From: Caenorhabditis remanei | Lineage: Eukaryota > Nematoda > Chromadorea > Rhabditida > Rhabditidae | DNA: 64,000 nt | Reading direction: 5' to 3' | Assembly: GCF_010183535.1 (NCBI RefSeq) | Contig: NC_071333.1 | Location: 17,792,587-17,856,586, forward strand | In this document: positions 15,201 through 26,219 of the stretch, in pieces | Layout: each line of letters starts with the position of its first letter | Position numbering within the stretch: the stretch's first letter is position 1 | The notes under the pieces: model-generated | The model's input: only the letters and a program-made list of their open reading frames with translations | Told to the model about the DNA's origin: nothing | Database searches by the model: none | Program-made: the position numbers and the translations under genes

Positions 15201-15402
15201 TGTTTCGTTTTTCGTTCAATCATGATTCTTTGCTCTCTAAGAATCGGTGATGTTTTCCTCCCCGACTCCTCACTTCCTCCCCTCCCTTGAAACAACTGAT
15301 GTGGAGGGTGTGAAGTGTCGTGGCGGTGTTTGCGGACTTGCCATTTAATGAAGTAAACCACGCGTTTTATTAGCCACGGTTTTTCTATTGTTTTACTAAA
15401 AA
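3202..15402. other. About 12 kb with no recognisable gene
   Basis: This lies between the first GPCR exon found and the ERGIC2-like gene. I found no conserved protein motif and no clean exon chain; the open frames are short and low-complexity. It holds simple-sequence tracts: CTT-rich at 8230-8370, AACAAG repeats near 11600-11620, ATTGGAAA repeats at 13145-13175, CAAGATTTT repeats at 4530-4555, and TTCACCGAAGTACG repeats at 14625-14665. It probably contains the upstream control region of the GPCR and possibly a missing 5' exon. Confidence 0.6.
13140..13200. repeat. Short tandem repeat
   Basis: Four copies of a 9-bp unit (ATTGGAAAA type) are followed by two copies of ATTATTCAGA. It is non-coding simple sequence in the long gene-free stretch. 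Confidence 0.85.
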
Positions 15403-17419
15403 ATGGATCTCGGAACTTCTGAGATTCGACAGCGAAAAGGAATCACAAAAATCGTCGAGGATTTTGATATATTCGAAAAAGTTGTGGAGAATGTGAAAGA
15501 AGAAAAGAAAGCGTCGTCTGGTGCAAGTAAGTTTTTATTATTCATTTATCAGTTTTACAAAAATATTTTTCAATAAACTTCTGCAAAAAAATATAATACA
15601 TTTTCTTTTCAGTCTCCTTCGTCTGTTTCACCATCATTTTCTGCCTTTTTTGCACGGAAACCTACACATTTCTATTCCATAAGAAATATGACTATCGGTT
15701 TGCAGTGGACACGGAGATGGACGAGTAAGTGTCTTTCTCTCTACTCCCAATATTGATTGCTTCAGAATGCCACTCCTTGATTTGGATATGGTTATCAACA
15801 CTCCATGCTCAGTGCTTCAAGTAGCAAGTTCATCCGATGAATATTCCGGTGGCGATGGCTTATTGAGGCAGACGATTCAGAAAAATCCGACCAGATTCGA
15901 TTTCACTGACGAGGAGCAAATGTATTGGACAATTCTACGTCATGCACACGACCAGTACAATAGGAGAGGGATGAGAGCTTTAGAAGAGGTTAGATTAAGT
16001 TGTTTTCAGTTTTTAAAGAATGTTTTTGACAGTTGGAGTATGTCGATGACGAAATTGAAACAAATCTAGAGCACTTGGCGAATGAGAAACAAGAGGAAGA
16101 GGCTGCACACATTAAAGAACAAAGAATGAAAAATAAACAGACGAAACATAGAGGGACCGGACAGATTGTGAGTTGATTTGAAGCCTAGGTGTCAGAAATA
16201 ATTATATTTCAGATGTTCCTTGTTAGCAATGGCATGGGAATGTTCCAACTCGTAGCTGACAATGGAGGAGCTGATGGCGAAGATGGAAAAGCTTGTCGTC
16301 TACATGGAAAATTCAAAGTCAGGAAAGGAAAAGAGGAGAAAATTGTCATGTCTATTAGTAATCCCTTACTTATGTTCGAACACCAGGAGAAACAACCTGG
16401 CAACATCTCTCATAGAATTGAAAAATTCAATTTTGGACCGAGAATCCCTGGATTGGTTACACCACTGGCTGGAGCAGAGCATATTAGTGAATCAGGTTTG
16501 TGATTATCGGTTATAATGTGGAATTTAACCAAACACTTCTTTCAGGGCAAGACATCTACCGATACTTTATCAAAATAGTGCCAACCAAGATCTATGGGTA
16601 CTTCACTCACACATTAGCATATCAATATTCGGTTACATTCTTGGTTAGTGTTCATAAACAAAACATTTTTCGAAACATAAATTTATAAACTTGCAGAAGA
16701 AGCAATTGAAGGAAGGAGAGCACTCTCATGGAGGAATATTGTTTGAGTATGAGTTTACTGCTAATGTCATCGAGGTTCATAAGTCATCTGTGTAAGTTTT
16801 GAATTTTGGCTTTGTTTGATTATGGCGGGCCAAAGTCAAAAAAGCGAGCCGAAATGTTCAAAATAGCGGACCAAAATCATAAATAGCGGGCACACAACTA
16901 AAGCGCTCATTATTTTTTGAAATTGAAATTGGAAGTTATTCTAGTTATTATTTTACCATTTTATGTAAAATATTTTACCATTTTATGTAGAAGCCCGCTA
17001 TATTTACTTTCGGTCCGCTATTTTGACTTCGTCTCGCTATAATCAGATAAAGCCCAAATTTTTATGATATTTGATTCAAGTTCACCTCAAAAACTGAAAC
17101 CATTGATCTGTTTTTGATAAGAACCGGTTTTTTGATCAGACATGAGACAATTTCTCATGACCTCAAAAAAAACGACCAAAATGTACCTTCTCCGCTTTAT
17201 TTCAGAACCCTCTTCTCCTACCTTATCCGAATCTGTTCTATCCTTGGAGGTGTCTACGCGACGAGTACAATCATCAACAACGTTGTACAACTCCTGCTGT
17301 CTCTTGTCTACACTGATAAAAGTCAATTGAATCAATTCCAAAAGTTGCATGAGTCTCGAAACAGTTTATCAACGGATTCTGCGGCGTTTGTGATGGATGC
17401 AAATATGCGAGTTCACTAA
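15403..17419 (+). CDS. ERGIC2 / Erv41-like ER-Golgi cargo receptor
   Basis: Membrane protein of the Erv41-Erv46 complex that cycles between ER and Golgi and retrieves ER proteins. Eight exons: 15403-15526, 15613-15724, 15766-15988, 16033-16167, 16213-16495, 16546-16643, 16697-16791, 17206-17419; they give 427 residues, close to the family's 350-430. The short cytosolic N-terminus (DFDIFEKV) precedes TM1 (residues ~43-62, SFVCFTIIFCLFCTE). The lumenal domain carries the family features ACRLHGKFKV, NISHRIEKFNFG, PLAGAEHI and YFIKIVPTKIYGY. TM2 is LIRICSILGGVYATS near residue 375. An intron repeat lies between the last two exons. The match to human ERGIC2 runs along the whole length; I do not name the nematode gene. 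Confidence 0.9.
16820..17045. repeat. Inverted repeat in the last intron of the ERGIC2-like gene
   Basis: The left arm has GCGGGCCAAAGTCAAAAAAG-type words repeated (GCGAGCC, GCGGACC, GCGGGC). The right arm (CCCGCTATATTTACTTTCGG, GGTCCGCTATTTTGACTTCG) is its inverse, with an AT-rich centre. It is likely a non-autonomous element common in nematode introns; no coding is seen. Confidence 0.7.
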
Positions 17420-17928
17420 TTTATGGTCTAAAATAGTTTTCATTCAGTCATTTCAATTTCTTAGCCACGTTTAGCAAAAGTTCCAAGAAAACGAGTGATT
17501 CTAACTTTAAACATTTGATTATAACAAATGATGATAACAAGCATTGTCTGATAACAATGTTTGTCTTTTTGTGTGGGGGTTTTTGTTGCAATTTCTTTTC
17601 CGATTTCCAATCTTTCTCCAAACTTACATTATTTTCCTTATTTTCCTATGGGTTCAACAAAGAGAAATTGAGATGGTCTCAATTTAGGTATCTATTCTGC
17701 GTTTTATGTCTTGGTTTACACTGCCAAGTGTTTTTCGTTTTTCTATTTCTTGAAAATTGGTTTCTCACTGTTGTTATTGTCATACGGGAATAATAAATTA
17801 TTGTTTTATTGTTTTAAATGATGTTAGATGGGATAAGAACTAAAGTTTTTGTCTTCTTTATACCTTCGATGTTTCAATACCACTTTTTTACCTAATGAAT
17901 TTTTCAGAAGCCACAAACGACAACGAAA

Positions 17929-19517
17929 ATGAGTGGCAACCAGAATTTTTCGTAAGTTTCAAGTTGCATAGTTTTTCAAGCAGTTATTACATATGTTTTT
18001 AACTTTTTTATTCCAGATATGGTCCAAAAATTATGAATGGAGGCCTAGCGGGTATTATTGGAGTGTCGTGTGTCTTCCCAATCGACTTGGTTAAAACTCG
18101 TTTGCAAAACCAAACAGTTGGAGCTGACGGTAAACTTCAATACACCGGAATGTGGGTTTTCGAATTAATTTCTTGTCAGCACCCTTATTTCTTTTTTCCA
18201 GCGCTGACTGTGCGAAACAAACATGGAGAGCCGGCGGAGCATCAAGTTTCGCCAAGTTCAAGGGAATGTACAGTGGATCTGGAGTCAATATCCTTTTGAT
18301 CACCCCAGAGAAGGCTATCAAACTTGTCGCCAACGATTTCTTCCGTCACAAGCTTGCTAAGGAGGGTGAGAAGCAGTTGTCAGTGGGGAGAGGAATGTTG
18401 GCAGGAGGGTTGGCTGGAATGTTCCAAATCTCGGTGACTACACCGATGGAATTGTTGAAGATTCAGATGCAGGATCAAGGAAGAACTTTGAGTAAGTGTC
18501 CGTTGGGGTAAATAAACTTTGGGTGTATAAACTACACCACTTTTTCAGAGCCAGGCCAGAAGAAACTGTCCGCCACTGAACTCACCATGAAACTTGTGAG
18601 GGAAAATGGAATTGGTGGATTGTACAAAGGACTAACCTCAACATTTGCTCGAGATGTCACATTCTCTGTCATTTACTTCCCACTATTTGCTTACCTCGAT
18701 TCATTGGCACCAAGAAAGTCAGATGGCAGTGGAGACGCTGTTTTCTATGGGTCGTTCTTGGCAGGATTGACTTCTGGAGCAGCTTCCTCGTTCTGTGTGA
18801 CCCCGTTGGATGGTAAGGGTGCTAACTAGGGAAGGTCATGAAATCAGTTTAGAGTTATGGGACGTGACTAATATCATTGGAAAGCTGAAAAAACGCTGAT
18901 TTCGGATATATGTTTAGTTTTTGCCCACGAGGCTTGGTATGCGAGAAAAAGAAGGTCAAAGATCTGAAAAATGTCAAATTATTACCTTTGACAAGCGAAA
19001 CCAATTTTTGAATATTTTTCAATTTTTGCGTGTTTAAAAGGAAATAGATCTGTATTTTTCCAAACTTTGACCTTGTTGTTCTTAAATACCAGATCTCAAA
19101 AGCAAAACCTATAAATACATTTGGAATCTGGATTTTCTCAGTTTTTCAATAACAAAGGTCACGTCCCATAACTCGAAACTAACTTCATGACTTTCCCTAG
19201 TACAACATATTAGCAAATAAAATAAAAAGTAAATTTCAGTCATCAAGACAAGAATGCAGACAATCAACAAAGGTGCCAATGAAGTTGTTTACAAGAACAT
19301 CCCAGATGCATTTGTGTAAGTTTTTTCTTCAAAAGCTTCAATTTACAGTCTTTTTCATTCCAGTACAATCCTCAAAAATGAAGGACCAAAGGCGTTGTTC
19401 AAGGGTGCCGCTTGCCGTATGATGGTGATGGCTCCACTCTTCGGTATCGCCCAAACTGTCTACTACATCGGAGTCGCTGAGAAGATTCTGGGCATCCAAA
19501 AGGCTGCTCATGTCTAG
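17929..19517 (+). CDS. Mitochondrial solute carrier, glutamate-carrier-like (SLC25A18/A22 type)
   Basis: Six-helix inner-membrane carrier, probably importing glutamate with a proton. Exons: 17929-17951, 18017-18151, 18202-18491, 18549-18812, 19240-19315, 19364-19517; 313 residues, the usual carrier length. All three tandem modules are present, each with the signature on an odd helix: [20 protein letters not shown], and a third split by an intron (PLD then VIKTRMQ). The module-end motifs [14 protein letters not shown] and [19 protein letters not shown] are also seen. A TTTTTCAG acceptor just before the ATG (17907) suits trans-splicing. I recall a glutamate carrier beside rbg-1 in C. elegans, which fits, but the substrate is inferred. 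A MITE occupies the fourth intron. Confidence 0.88.
18830..19203. mobile_element. MITE with terminal inverted repeats (family 1, copy 2)
   Basis: The ends are inverted repeats of about 45 bp: CTAGGGAAGGTCATGAAATC on the left and ACTTCATGACTTTCCCTAG on the right, flanked by TA. It lies wholly inside the fourth intron of the carrier gene. It shares ends and interior with 2336-2626 and is better preserved. Confidence 0.85.
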
Positions 19518-19691
19518 ATATGCAGATAGATACTGAATAGCTAATGACTAGTAATTTTCTTCTTTTTCATTATTTTTTTTATTAATTGACCATATACCAA
19601 ACCAACACGTTCTGTCTCCAAATTGCCATACTTATGTGAAACTGTCCAGTTCGATTAAAATTCAATCATTATTTTGAAAGTTATTTTGAAA

Positions 19692-19935
19692 GTTATTTCC
19701 CCGCCAAACTCAAATTCCCACCATTCAATTTCAGTATTTGTAGGATTTTGTGTTTTATACCACTACATATTTTGAAATATCGAATTTTTTGAAAATTTAC
19801 AAAATAAATCAGGTTGAAACATTCTCTCCCTCAGTTTTCAAACATTCTCCATTAAAGGAATATGAGTTTATTCATTCCTGGAATTTAATTCGTGCGATGG
19901 CTGTCTCAGTGTCATCAAACCATTCACAATACGCT
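19692..19935 (+). repeat. Dispersed repeat (family 2, copy 1)
   Basis: About 240 bp beginning CCCCGCCAAACTCAAATTCC and including GGAATTTAATTCGTGCGATG. It recurs in the same orientation at 22009-22252. No terminal repeats or coding are evident. It sits just past the carrier's 3' end. Confidence 0.8.
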
Positions 19936-21657
19936 TCTAATATAGGTTAAACTAATATTGTGCGCTATCCATTCATCCCTGAACCCCTCCATTCATCTTT
20001 GTCTGTGAATCGATGTGTGCGTTCTCCTAGTATTCGCGTTTATTTGAATTTGTGACAATTCAAAATCTTGTCTCGTGTTGTCCTGTTCGACCTCTGCTTT
20101 TGAATTTAATTAAACAGATTCGATTGGTTTTGTGCCGTGCCGACAATCGGAATGATTTGAACAAAAGACATCAAGGTTCTTTTTAACAAATCGAGCTATC
20201 CAAATCGTCGATATGTCAAATTACGTAATTTGACTGGACGCCGACGATGACTTCCGCCGGCAAAAAATTATTATGCTTTCCCACTATTCAATCCCTGAAA
20301 CCTTGAGTGTCCAATTAGTTTGCCGATGAAACGTAAACCTCAGAAACTGAAAAGAAAAACCGAATAATTATCTGGATTCGTTTCCCTTTTTTTTCCTCAA
20401 CGCCAATACCCAACCCATCATCAAATTGTTTGTCATAAAACTTGAACTTTGGGTGAAAGTGGTGAACAAGTGCCAGGAAAAGGGAAAAATGGAAGAAAAT
20501 AGAAGAAAATAGACTAGTCTCACTTTCGGAAGTGGCGCTGTTCTCATTTTGACACCACCAGCTAGCTGCAATAATTTATTGTCCTCGATTTCAGCAAAAC
20601 TCATTTATCATTCTGTTTTTGTTGTTCTGTTTTTTTTTGTGTTAGGAGTAGTAGTTGACAGTTTTCGCTTGACTTTGAAATTTGTGGTATACTGTAGTAG
20701 AGTTTAGGAGAGCAGTTTTGTATGATATGAGATTCTTAGTTGTAGAATTACGGTTTCTTACTATGCCCAGGAATCCTCTACCGTAACCTTGAAAAGCTTA
20801 TATTTTTGAGTTTGGTTACTGAAAATACACGACAGATACGTTGTAGAGCCGTAAATCAAGCAGTTACCCATACTAGTAACATGAGAATGAATTTACAGTA
20901 ACCACTAACAGTGGAAAAAAAGCGTTTTCCAAATGTTTGAATTTTGATTTTCTAGGTGTGCTTTTTCAGGTTCTGAATTCTCCGAAACCTATTTTTCCCC
21001 TACTTTCAATTTTTGATTTATACTTGCTCTCATGCTCCAATTCTACCTGACCTTGTTTCAAGACTCAAACTAAATTTTTCAAAATAAAAAGTCATGTTTT
21101 ACCTCCCTGACTACTCAAGGACCGTGTCCTATTAGAAAACGACGAAAATTGGGGTAGAAGTGGGAAACGACAAGAATTTCAACAATTTTTGACGAGGGAG
21201 GTCATCGAACATTTTTGTTCATTTTTTTGTCTCTGTCTATTCCAGGAATTTCAATTTTTGAAATTTTGAAAACATGTTCTTTTCCTGGAAGACTGTCTTT
21301 TCAGAGAACACACCCAAACTACAATTCGGTCTTTTTTAGTTTCCAATCCTCTTTCTCGTCTGAACTATTGAACTTCAATCATATAATTAACCACTTTTTT
21401 CTTTTTTGTTCTGAACTTTTTTCCACACGTGACAACATTTTACTATTTCATTTTCTCAGATCAATCGACGGTTTGTGTGATCCACATAATTCCACCATCC
21501 TGTTGCCTCGTCCGCCCCCTTTTCTTTTTCTTGCATGTTGGGCGTGACCTACTGGTGACCTGAATAAGCCGACCCCTTTTTCCGACTCTTTGGATCCACT
21601 TGAAACAGTGCCGGTGTGGTGCACCCCCCACCCTCTTCTTATACATTCATTAACATA
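19936..21657. other. Intergenic stretch, nothing recognised
   Basis: Between the carrier gene's 3' flank and the cuticlin-like gene. It is AT-rich with T-runs; the open frames here carry no recognisable motif. It probably includes the promoter of the cuticlin-like gene. Confidence 0.5.
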
Positions 21658-24341
21658 ATGTTCCATTATCTCACAACAACCTTGACAGTATTGGTAGGTT
21701 TTGAATAGGAGATTTTGAATAGGGAATTTGAATTTTGCTGACTTCTCACTTTTTCCTTTTTTCAGCTCATTTGTAAGTATCGCGCCGAACAGATTGACAA
21801 CGGATTGCAAGGTAGTAATATATTTTGTGGTGGTAGAATAATTAAATGAAAAATTCTAAATTTTTAGAAGACCCTCAAATCAGATGTGGCAGTGAAAGTT
21901 TATCAATAAATTTCAAAACTCAAGGAGCTTTTGAGGGGCATGTGTATGTGAAAGGACATTACAGGTGAGCACTATTAGGAAGTTCTACCAATTCAAATTT
22001 AGCTGGTCAATTATTTTTCCGCCAAACTCTAATTCCCGCCATTCATTTTTGCTATTTGTGAGATATTGTGTTTTATACTGTTTAGAAACATCGATTTTTT
22101 AGAAATATTTACAAAATAAGCAGGTCGTAACATTGCCCCCCTCAGTTTTCGAACACTCTCCATTTAAGAACACATTTAAAATGTTTTTATTCATTCACGG
22201 AATTTAATTCGTATGATGGCTGTCTTAGTGTCATTAAACCATTAACAATCCACAAAATCAACAGTTGGTTAAGGATAACAAAACTGTATTTCTTCTTAAC
22301 TCATTTTAAATCGAATTGTGAAGTTTAACATTCTTTACAATGCCAATCCGGACCGGACCAAGATTATGCATTTCTTGTGTGTACTGTGTTTCTGACCATG
22401 AAAAAATAATCCAATTTATCCAGACAAACCAATCATCTTTCAGTATGAAACAATGTCGAACCGATGCAACCCTGGAACCGAAAGTCAATTTAACAGTTTC
22501 CTATTCCGCATGCGATGTCATCCGTCAACGATCAGTGAGTAGTTGTTTTTCCCGCTCCCGTTTTTACTTAGTTGTCCCGTTTTACATTATATTCACCTCC
22601 TCGCTCCTATGCTTCTTTTTTGATAGGAAATTAACGTAAAAAGCGTGCGGCGGGTCAAGGTAGCACGTAAGAAAAGAGTTTCTCGAATAGAGAGATGCGG
22701 GGGGAGGGGCACCCGTGCGTTACAATGTGTTGTCGTCGTCCGGGGGGCCGAAAAGTAATTAAAATCAGTGTGTGACATTGGCAATAGAAGGGTAGAAGGG
22801 TACCTGTGAGAAAAACTGGAGAGGAAAAAAACGAGGTATGTGTGAGAGGGCTAGGCTAGCAACAGACAATTAAACCCAACCTCAAGAGTGACCAATGAGG
22901 TGTGAAATAAGGAAATTGCAATGGTGGCAGGTAGCTCAAAGGGATTAGAAAGGTGGTTAGGTTTGAAATAAAAAATCATTATGACATGCAAACAAATTAA
23001 TGGTTGTCATACTCAAATTAAGCAAAATTAAGCAAAAAAGAGCACTGTCCAAATTCAGAGCAACCCGAAAGGAATAATGATGACAGCCACAATAATAATA
23101 TCCTTCCACCCAATGTTCATCACCAAAATCGACAAGTCATACAAAGTTCAATGCTTTTACGCAGAATCCCAAAAAACTGTGACGCAGCAATTGAATGTGG
23201 AGTAAGTCGTTGGCATTTTTCAGCTGCTTTCACTTTCTCAAAACGTTTTCACTGAAAACTTTTCAGTATTGCCAAAGAACAAGAGAAGAAAATTTTCGTG
23301 ATGGTTGGAGACGAAGAAAGTGACGGGGATAATCAGACATCCGGAGATAGGAAGATACTTCACAAGTTGAATGAGTGAGCTTATTTAATATTCAATAATT
23401 ATTTAAAAATTATCCAAAATTCTTGTTTCAGTCCTTCCACCGAAGAAAGGATAAACTACAATGTTCCGCTGCCAGATTGCAAGTATCGAGTTTTGAACGA
23501 AGGAAAAAATGAGGAAGTCGCTTTTGCAACAGTCGGGCAAATAGTGTACCATGAGTGGTCTTGTGAAGCTCCCGGACAAAATCGTATGTGTTTTTAAAAA
23601 CTTTTCTTTACCACCTATCATAAATATTTTACTTCAGAAACATCCCCATTCTGTGTGACAGTACATTCCTGCAATGTAAAAGATGAAACAGGCAAGGAAG
23701 TGCAGATTTTTGACGAAAATGGATGCGCAGTTGACAAGTACTTGATTAACAACTTGGAGTACAGCAGTGACCTGACCGGAGGCCAATTATCTCAGGTATG
23801 TAGTACCTGGAATTTAACATGGGGTTGTTTTTTGGTTATAGAAGAGAAATTCCTATTATTAACTGACACCCACCTGTTTTTTTTCAAAAAATGCAACCAT
23901 GGGTCTTTAGGTTTTCAAATTTGCCGACCAGCCGTCAGTGTTCTTCCAATGCAAAATACGTCTCGGGTTGAAAGATGAAGATGGATCATGTAAACGTTCC
24001 TCTGATCATTGTCCGGTGACTCTTCGTGGAAAACGTTCAACGACTACTGGGGAGAACGACTTTGATGTAATCTCTCAAACAATGACTATCCTGGATATTG
24101 ATGAACCGACAAGTAGGGACCTTTAAAAGGAAAAATCTTATACTTGCAATATTCAGAATCTCACAAGAAAACTTCCGAGCTCCAATTCTCCAAACTATTC
24201 GCTGCGACAGATGTTTGCGTATCTCCAACCACCGCTTCAGGAATCGTCGTATTTGTTTCATCTCTCCTTCTTGTCTGCCTCATCTCCTCATTTTTATTAT
24301 GCTTCCGACATCAGACCGTCAAAGTCAAACTTGCTCCATAA
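21658..24341 (+). CDS. ZP-domain cuticlin-like membrane protein
   Basis: Secreted-type structural protein of the apical matrix or cuticle; ZP domains polymerise after release from the membrane. Ten exons fit: 21658-21693, 21766-21811, 21868-21964, 22444-22534, 23059-23201, 23267-23374, 23432-23583, 23638-23795, 23911-24112, 24157-24341; 405 residues. Order: a short hydrophobic start ([15 protein letters not shown]), then ZP-N ([40 protein letters not shown]), and ZP-C ([39 protein letters not shown]). A furin-like site LRGKRS follows, then one TM helix near the C-terminus ([20 protein letters not shown]). This is the standard cuticlin layout. The acidic loop [10 protein letters not shown] between the ZP halves is unusual. 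The large introns hold repeat family 2. Confidence 0.87.
22009..22252 (+). repeat. Dispersed repeat (family 2, copy 2)
   Basis: Direct copy of 19692-19935, roughly 80% alike by eye, beginning TTCCGCCAAACTCTAATTCC and including GGAATTTAATTCGTATGATG. It lies in the third intron of the cuticlin-like gene. Confidence 0.8.
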
Positions 24342-26219
24342 TATGACATTTTTTTATCATGTAATGTAATTTAGTGTTTATGTAGAACTGAAAACCTTGA
24401 AGAAGCCTTTCAGATCCACATAAACTTATTTTTAAGATTTTTGTTATAATTGTTAAATATCAGTTCTCAATGCCAAAATGAAGTTCTTTCAAAACAAAAA
24501 TTAAGATTCTAGCCATGCAATATCAAAAAACAAAACCACCACCCCTAGAATAGTGATTCGCCCCAAAATTTTTTCGAAAATAACAAACAACTTCTCAAAT
24601 AGTTTCCAACATTCGCAATGTGATTTTATCCAATTTAGTTCATCCACAAAGCTCCGGTCTCTGCCTAGTTATAACACTTTCGACCTCTGGGCTCAGTCGT
24701 CCGCTCGTTTTGCCTTCTGACTCCCCCCACAGCAGCTCGTCTCAATTAGGCGTGATTCTGTTCATTCCCCTCCAAGGAAGTTAGTGTAGCCTAAACGTTA
24801 TTTTTGCCGGAAATTCTCAAGCTCTGATTTTCCGCCGCTTCTCAAGTTACATTCATTGCGACGTCCACACAAAAATGTTGTGTTACACAGCGAGCGATGA
24901 ACTATTGAACGACTAATTTACGATGCGTTTCTTATAATATCTCAAGAGTTCTTCACGTCAAAAATTTGTGAAAATTTGCAATTTATGAAAGTGTGGATGA
25001 CATTTTGAAATCCGCGGATGCTTCAGTAGTACTCTTGTAACTCTCGAGCTAAATTGGATTTGTGTTTGGGTTATTCATGTTTGAGTAATGGAATCAGAAA
25101 GTTTTCGGAATTTTGAAGTGAAAAGTGGTTATGAATAAAGTTTTTCGAAAAACTTCAATTTCTCTCAGAGAGCAGAGCAGCACTGATGTTTTTGTCATTT
25201 TTCTGACATTTTCTCCTTTCAACTTTCTCTTCCATACATATACTACATTTTATGACTTGGATGTTATCCATTTAGTTTTAAGCCCAATGTAAGCCAATTT
25301 TCTGTTAGAATGTTTATTGTTTCAATTTCATCTTGTTCGTTATCCAATTTGTTCTGCAGCTCAGAAACTTTTATTGTTTGGGATCTCCATAAGTTGTGTA
25401 CTTTTCAATTACAAACGAATTTTATAGTTTCATCCATCTCTCCAGCCGTCCCATCTCAGTTATGCTTGAGTAGTTGCCGAAATCTAGGCGTAAAAACTGA
25501 AAAACTAAAAAAACTAACATTTCAACTTTCAACCCTCATAGCTGTGAATGGGATGATAAACTGCCGGACTTGCGTATTCGCCAAAAGCTTATTTCCCTCA
25601 CTCTGCTTATTTTGCTAAGAAATGATGACTGGAGATCATTTCCGTTGATGAATTGCCTTTCCTGGGGGAATCATCGAACATGTATGATGACTCTCGCATT
25701 TTGCATAAATTTGCCTCCCCCATACCCCCATTCTCCATTCCGCTAAGACTTTACTTATGTAGGCTTTCAGAAAGTTAAAAGTCAGTGTTTCTTTTTCTTT
25801 TGATGCTTCGAGAACAACAAATGGAGAAGTGTCCGTTTTAGCGCTAAGCTAATCCCTCTTTCCCCCGTCTGTCAGGAAAGGGGAGAAAATCTAGCCTAAT
25901 TACTTCTCATCACAATGCAACTGCTCATTATAAATTAAGAAACATGTTGAGAAGAGGAAGAAGCGGGGAGTGGAACACCATCTGTTTTCCCATTTGATTG
26001 TGGCTGAAGAGACATTGAATAAACTATGATAATAAACTTCTCAAGTACTAAGTACCAACTAAGTAGTCGAAATCATAACTTTTTTTCTCTACTTCTTAAA
26101 TTTTACAGTCTTAATATGAACTGATTATCAATTGCTTGAAACTTTAATTTTCTTTATTCGCTTGTTTCTTCCAGGCGCCAAATGCAATGTAAAGTAATTT
26201 TCCATCAACGCTTCTGAAA
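24342..26219. other. Intergenic stretch, nothing recognised
   Basis: Between the cuticlin-like gene and the LRR-Ig gene. It is AT-rich with pyrimidine tracts. The longest open frame (25310-25618) is not conserved-looking and has no domain. It likely holds the 3' end of the former gene and the promoter of the latter. Confidence 0.5.
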
